Shown: positions 5,581 through 8,576 of the stretch, piece after piece | Layout of the letters: each line of letters begins with the position of its first letter | Position numbering within the stretch: position 1 is the first letter of the stretch | Assembly (NCBI GenBank): GCA_030839105.1 | Contig: JAUZEI010000057.1 | Span: 1-8,576 of the forward strand | DNA: 8,576 nt | Direction: 5' to 3' | Origin: Actinomycetota bacterium | GTDB lineage: Bacteria; Actinomycetota; Acidimicrobiia; IMCC26256; PALSA-610 | Position numbers and translations under genes: made by a program | The notes under the pieces: generated by a model | What the model was told of the DNA's origin: nothing | Database searches by the model: none | Seen by the model: only the letters and a program-made list of their open reading frames with translations

Positions 5581-6048
5581 CGTCCGGCGAACGATCGCGA
5601 CGCCCGCACACACGGCTGCAACAACACCGAGGCCGATCCCCGAGACGATGAGCCGGTGCCGGCCCTCGTGGATGCACCGACCGGGGCCGGTCTCCCACTC
5701 GACCCACGCATTCGCCCGTTGCGTGTCGGGACGCGCCTTGAAGGCCTGCCATGCGGCCCGGAAGCGAGCCATGAAGGCGGCATCCTGAGCTTGGGCCGGG
5801 GTCGGCATCGGCGGCGCGCCGGCGTCTATCGCCGCGAGGTCCGCCGCGGTGGGGGGTGCCATCTCGCCGTGCCATCCGTTCGTGATCGCCATGCACGTCG
5901 TCGTGCCTTCCGGTCCGGCCGGGAATCCGATCACCGACGGATACAGCGCGATGCAGACGGCAAGTGAGATGCCGATGATCGTCAGGAGCCGCACGCAGAA
6001 GCGATGGGTGCCGTCATCGTCGTCCCGCTCCGGATCGAACACCCGCAC
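5536..6048 (-). CDS. two-TM membrane protein of unknown function (170 aa)
   Basis: I do not recognise this family. The N-terminus is short and acidic (MRVFDPERDDDDG). A hydrophobic segment follows at about residues 19-43 (LLTIIGISLAVCIALYP), then a loop of about 90 residues, a second hydrophobic segment at about 133-153 (LIVSGIGLGVVAAVCAGVAI) and a basic tail (RRTRTNLRR). Charge distribution places both ends in the cytoplasm and the loop outside. The loop has exactly two cysteines (C52 and C125), which could form a disulfide, plus TNGWHGEMAPP and a tryptophan/arginine-rich helix (FMARFRAAWQAFKARPD). GTG at 6048 directly follows an in-frame TGA, so no longer form is possible; codon 3 is another GTG. 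It is divergent from the VOC genes. Its 3' end lies in the sigma-gene terminator hairpin. A real gene is likely because of the clean TM-loop-TM layout. Confidence 0.7.
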   Translation of the reverse strand: MRVFDPERDDDDGTHRFCVRLLTIIGISLAVCIALYPSVIGFPAGPEGTTTCMAITNGWHGEMAPPTAADLAAIDAGAPPMPTPAQAQDAAFMARFRAAWQAFKARPDTQRANAWVEWETGPGRCIHEGRHRLIVSGIGLGVVAAVCAGVAIVRRTRTNLRRSHAASAGT

Positions 6049-6081
6049 TCAATCGGCACGTTCGACGCCCGCACTGAGTCC

Positions 6082-6100
6082 GGCAAATGAGCAATTCGCC
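6082..6100. promoter_or_regulatory. imperfect dyad in the divergent gap before the VOC genes
   Basis: GGCAAAT (6082-6088) and ATTCGCC (6094-6100) are complementary at 6 of 7 positions around a 5-nt spacer. This is the size of a typical dimeric repressor site. It is the only dyad noticed in the 63-bp gap between the membrane gene and the VOC pair. No clear -10/-35 pair was found for either gene. Confidence 0.3.
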
Positions 6101-6111
6101 AGGTTGAGTGC

Positions 6112-6495
6112 ATGTCGCGACTGAAGGACGTCTGCTTCGATTGTGCCGACCCTTGGGCGCTGGCGCACTGGTGGGCAGAGACGCTCGGCTACGTGGTCCG
6201 TGCCCACACGGAAGACGATCTCGCCGCCTTGCGGGCTCGCGGAATCGACGGTCCCGAACACGATCCGGCCGTCGCCATCGACCCGGTCGGTGAACCGGGG
6301 CCGTCGTTCTGGTTCAACCTTGTCGCGGAACCGAAGCGCGTGAAGAATCGGGTGCACGTCGACGTGTACGGAAGCGTCGACGAGTTGGCCCGCCGGGGCG
6401 CCACAATTGTCGAACAGCACGAACGGTGGACGGTCATCGCGGATCCGGCCGGCAACGAGTTCTGCGCGTTCCCCGAGCCGGGAGAAGAGCGATGA
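6112..6495 (+). CDS. VOC-superfamily (Glyoxalase_6-like) protein (127 aa)
   Basis: This is a small protein with the vicinal-oxygen-chelate fold shared by glyoxalases, dioxygenases and resistance proteins. It follows the pattern of the Glyoxalase_6-like group: FDCADPWALAHWWAETLGY at the start, PGPSFWFNLV and RVHVDVYGSVDELARRGATI in the middle, and WTVIADPAGNEFCAFPEP at the end. The length (127 aa) suits one complete domain of two beta-alpha-beta-beta-beta modules. HVDV and the NEF acidic residue sit where metal ligands occur in some members, but the full metal set cannot be confirmed by eye. The substrate is unknown. ATG at 6112 gives the expected N-terminus, and no strong ribosome site is visible. 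The stop overlaps the start of the next VOC gene by 4 nt (ATGA), so the two are co-transcribed and probably translationally coupled. Confidence 0.88.
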   Translation: MSRLKDVCFDCADPWALAHWWAETLGYVVRAHTEDDLAALRARGIDGPEHDPAVAIDPVGEPGPSFWFNLVAEPKRVKNRVHVDVYGSVDELARRGATIVEQHERWTVIADPAGNEFCAFPEPGEER

Positions 6496-6905
6496 GCGAG
6501 ACCGCGAGGGTCGAGTACGGGGGCTACGAGTATCCGGCCCTCAGCCCCTACGTGTTCTACGAGGATCTGCCCGCGGCCCTCGAGTTCCTCGCCGCCGCGT
6601 TCGGGTTCACCGAACGGATGCGCAACACGAACCCGGACGGCTCCCTGAGTCATTGCGAGATGGCGGTCGGCGACTCCGTCCTCATGCTGGGGACCCCGCC
6701 CGACTACAAGAACCCCTTACACGGCGGCGACGTGACGGTCGGGTTGCATGTGCACGTCGACGACATCGACGCGCACTACGAACGCGCGGTCGCGGCGGGC
6801 GCGAAGCCCGACCGAGCGCCGACCGACATGCCCTACGGGGTGCGCAGCTACGGCGCGACCGACCCCGAGGGGCATCAGTGGTTCTTCGCGCAACCGTTCT
6901 CGTGA
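6492..6905 (+). CDS. VOC-superfamily (PhnB/glyoxalase-like) protein (137 aa)
   Basis: This is a second VOC-fold protein of a different subgroup. YPALSPYVFYEDLPAALEFL at the start, then FTERMRNTNPDGSLSHCEMAVGDSVLMLGTPP, HVHVDDIDAHYERAVAAGAK and YGVRSYGATDPEGHQWFFAQP are typical of single-domain glyoxalase/bleomycin-resistance-like (PhnB-type) proteins. The reaction is unknown. The start is set at ATG 6492, which overlaps the stop of the preceding gene (ATGA) and has a good ribosome site, GGAGAAGAG, just upstream inside that gene. The frame is open further upstream, but that stretch is antisense-like and lacks the fold. The gene converges on the SDR gene with only 9 bp between stop codons, and no hairpin terminator was seen there. 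Confidence 0.9.
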   Translation: MSETARVEYGGYEYPALSPYVFYEDLPAALEFLAAAFGFTERMRNTNPDGSLSHCEMAVGDSVLMLGTPPDYKNPLHGGDVTVGLHVHVDDIDAHYERAVAAGAKPDRAPTDMPYGVRSYGATDPEGHQWFFAQPFS

Positions 6906-6914
6906 TCGCGAGCG

Positions 6915-7700
6915 TCAGCTGCTGAAGCGATCGAACAGCTGCTGGAGGGCGACGTCGGTACCCGCCTGCGGCAGCGAGATGCCGCCATCGACGACGAGCG
7001 TCTGACCGGTGATGTAGCTCGACCGCATCGACGCGAGGAACAAGACGACCTCGGCGATCTCGTCGGCGTTGCCGATGCGGCGGAGCGGGATCGTCCGCTC
7101 GACCGGTTCGAACACCTCGGGGAAGTGCTCGAACGCCGCGGTCAACGGCGTGCGGACATGGCCGGGTGCCACGCAGTTGACCCGGATCGCGGGGCCGTAC
7201 TCGAGAGCACCGCTCCGGGTGAGGGCGATGACGCCGGCCTTTGCAGCCGAGTACGCCGCCTCGTTGCGGGTCGGCATGAAGCCCGACAGGGATGCGTTGT
7301 TGACGATCGTGCCGTGCCCCGCGTCGAGCATCAGCGGCACCGCGGCGCGCATGCCGTTGAACGTGCCCGTGAGGTTCACGTCGATCAGCCGATGCCAGAT
7401 CTTGTCGTCGACGGTGTGCAGCGGGCGCAGATCACCGGAACCCGCGTTGTTGAACAGGACGTCGACGCGCCCGTTGGCGTCGGCTACCCCGCGGACGGCC
7501 GACGAGAACGCATCGCCGTCGCGCACGTCGAGCGTGTACGCGGTCCCACCGACCTCCTGCGCGACCGCGGCGGCGGCGTCGGCGTCACGATCGAACACCG
7601 CGACCACCGCGCCCTCAGCCGCGAACCTCACCGCGGTGGCACGCCCGATTCCCGACGCGCCCCCGCTGATGATCGTGACTTGCCCGTCGAGCTCACCCAC
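6915..7700 (-). CDS. short-chain dehydrogenase/reductase (SDR), classical type (261 aa)
   Basis: This is an NAD(P)-dependent oxidoreductase of the classical SDR family, with the usual length of about 250 aa. The Rossmann motif SGGASGIG is at residues 12-19. D37, at the end of beta-2 (VAVFDRD), favours NAD(H) over NADP(H). NNAG is at 84-87. The catalytic tetrad is N109 (DVNLTG), S137 (NNASLSG), Y150 and K154 (YSAAK). The cofactor-loop motif APGHVRTPL and the C-terminal SYITGQTLVVDGG are also present. The substrate, probably an alcohol or ketone or a 3-oxoacyl compound, cannot be assigned. The start is GTG at 7700 without a good ribosome site. The upstream gene on the same strand ends 24 bp away, so the two probably form an operon. 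Confidence 0.95.
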   Translation of the reverse strand: MGELDGQVTIISGGASGIGRATAVRFAAEGAVVAVFDRDADAAAAVAQEVGGTAYTLDVRDGDAFSSAVRGVADANGRVDVLFNNAGSGDLRPLHTVDDKIWHRLIDVNLTGTFNGMRAAVPLMLDAGHGTIVNNASLSGFMPTRNEAAYSAAKAGVIALTRSGALEYGPAIRVNCVAPGHVRTPLTAAFEHFPEVFEPVERTIPLRRIGNADEIAEVVLFLASMRSSYITGQTLVVDGGISLPQAGTDVALQQLFDRFSS

Positions 7701-7724
7701 GGGCGGCGACGCTAATGGGTACCG

Positions 7725-8456
7725 CTACCCGTGCGCGGAGAGGGCGGCCACCGCGCCCCGCGCGTAGGCGTCGGCCTGCGCGACGTCGACCGGGCGGAAA
7801 CGATCGCCGGCGGGCGCCACCGCCTCGAGCAGCGCGAGGATCTCCTCGCCGCGGCGCAGCGGCACGACGATGATGCCCCGCCCGTCGGTCGTCACCTGAC
7901 GAGACGCCTTACGGGTCCGTACCACCGCTTGTGCGGCCGCGGGATCGTCGGTGACCAACCGGCGGGCCGTGAGCTCGCGTTCGGCCGCGACCGGCACCTC
8001 GCCCGACGGCCCAACCAGCCGTAGGCGCGTGCAGTCGGCCGGGATCGCGTCGGCCAGACCTGCCGCGAGCCGCCCGGCCGCGCGCCCGATGCCGTCGCGC
8101 AGGTCGAGCAGCTCGCGATCGCCGGCGAGCACGCCCGAGAACATCAACTCGCCGGCGACGGCGAGTGTGATGCGCATCGAGTCTCCTCGCAGCAGTGCAA
8201 GCCGGCGGAGATGACGGTCCTTTTCCATTGCGTACGCGCCGAACAGAACGGCCAGCGACACTGCCCCGAACCGGATGCTCCGGTTCGCGGCGAAGACCGC
8301 GTACAACGCGACGAAGCCGCTCGCACCCAGCACGATGGCAATCTGCATATGGCGCCGGGCGATGGCGCCGTCGGTCAACGGTCGATCGGTCGGTAGCCCG
8401 ACCAGGCGTTCCTCGAGCTCGATCTCCCGATCGAGCGTGGTGACTTGTACAGGCAT
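7725..8456 (-). CDS. two-TM membrane protein with a GAF-like cytoplasmic domain (243 aa)
   Basis: An acidic/basic N-terminus (residues 1-36) is followed by two hydrophobic segments (about 37-57, IVLGASGFVALYAVFAA, and about 62-77, FGAVSLAVLFGAYAM). Then comes a charged helical linker (EKDRHLRRLALLRGD), and from about residue 110 an alpha/beta domain resembling a GAF sensor domain. It includes a long amphipathic helix and strands such as TRLRLVGPSG, GIIVVPLRRG and ILALLEAV. The EKDRHLRRL-type linker between a TM pair and a GAF domain is a layout I associate with actinobacterial membrane sensors. No kinase, cyclase or other output domain follows, so a scaffold or partner role is possible. ATG at 8456 has a strong purine-rich ribosome site, AGGGGGAG. 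It is first in a probable operon with the SDR gene 24 bp downstream. The GAF assignment is moderate. Confidence 0.75.
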   Translation of the reverse strand: MPVQVTTLDREIELEERLVGLPTDRPLTDGAIARRHMQIAIVLGASGFVALYAVFAANRSIRFGAVSLAVLFGAYAMEKDRHLRRLALLRGDSMRITLAVAGELMFSGVLAGDRELLDLRDGIGRAAGRLAAGLADAIPADCTRLRLVGPSGEVPVAAERELTARRLVTDDPAAAQAVVRTRKASRQVTTDGRGIIVVPLRRGEEILALLEAVAPAGDRFRPVDVAQADAYARGAVAALSAHG

Positions 8457-8576
8457 GGCTCCCCCTCTCGAGCCACCCGGTCCGTTCCCCTCACCTACTT
8501 CATCGAGCGCGCGGTGGCTCAGACTTGAGCGGGTACCTCGAAGACGGGACTTCGAAGACCGTGCCGTGATGCCGGC
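8457..8576 (-). promoter_or_regulatory. upstream region of the GAF-like/SDR unit with an 8-bp inverted repeat
   Basis: These 120 bp hold the ribosome site of the GAF-like gene and an inverted repeat, GAGCCACC (8470-8477) and GGTGGCTC (8513-8520), spaced by 35 bp. The copy nearer the gene abuts the ribosome site. CGAAGAC is repeated at 8539-8545 and 8553-8559. No convincing promoter hexamers were identified. A gene on the plus strand could begin just beyond the right edge, but nothing here proves it. Confidence 0.35.

Noticed and set aside
4277..5896. 539-codon open frame on the minus strand across the sigma factor gene
   Set aside because: It is antisense to a sigma factor with all conserved regions in place, and no domain is visible in the product.
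6916..6944. CAGCTGCTG direct repeat at the VOC/SDR convergence
   Set aside because: Both copies lie at the 3' end of the SDR frame, within or running just past its stop, where leucine, glutamine and serine codons explain the repetition. It is not a stem-loop terminator.

Overview
The window is GC-rich and gene-dense. It has short intergenic gaps, GTG and apparently leaderless starts, and proteins of actinobacterial type: an Ada-sensor/AlkA fusion, a group 2 sigma-70 factor, Glyoxalase_6-type VOC proteins and a two-TM GAF-like protein. This suggests a high-GC actinobacterium, possibly of the Acidimicrobiia. No taxonomic marker is present, so that placement is an inference.

Layout. Positions 1-983 (minus) hold the N-terminal 327 codons of an RsmI-type 16S rRNA 2'-O-methyltransferase that carries an N-terminal DUF371-like domain; the gene runs off the left edge. 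Divergent from it is a 392-residue class II aldolase-fold protein (1055-2233, plus) with a large unassigned N-terminal half. Its 3' end overlaps by 96 bp, in antisense, the 3' end of ogt (2138-2701, minus). ogt diverges from a Zn-sensor/AraC/AlkA fusion (2792-4210, plus). After a 342-bp region with a good sigma-70 promoter and a long structured leader comes a primary-like group 2 sigma factor (4553-5503, plus). A 16-bp perfect hairpin separates it from a convergent two-TM protein of unknown function (5536-6048, minus). Two translationally coupled VOC-family genes (6112-6905, plus) converge on a two-gene minus-strand unit: a GAF-like membrane protein (7725-8456), then an SDR oxidoreductase (6915-7700). 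The last 120 bp are upstream sequence of that unit.

How the genes work together. The clearest unit is DNA alkylation repair. ogt supplies direct O6-alkylguanine reversal. The divergent gene supplies the methyl-phosphotriester sensor, an AraC-type DNA-binding domain and a 3-methyladenine glycosylase. Together they contain every activity of E. coli Ada plus AlkA, divided differently. Their 90-bp shared promoter region is strikingly symmetric. A 12-bp perfect inverted repeat lies at the centre, and an identical TAGAAC hexamer sits exactly 6 nt before each ATG. This looks like two leaderless promoters under one operator.

No mobile element, CRISPR array, tRNA or rRNA was seen. The observations most worth following are the DUF371-RsmI fusion, the symmetric repair promoter, and the sigma-gene leader with an AT palindrome upstream of its -35.
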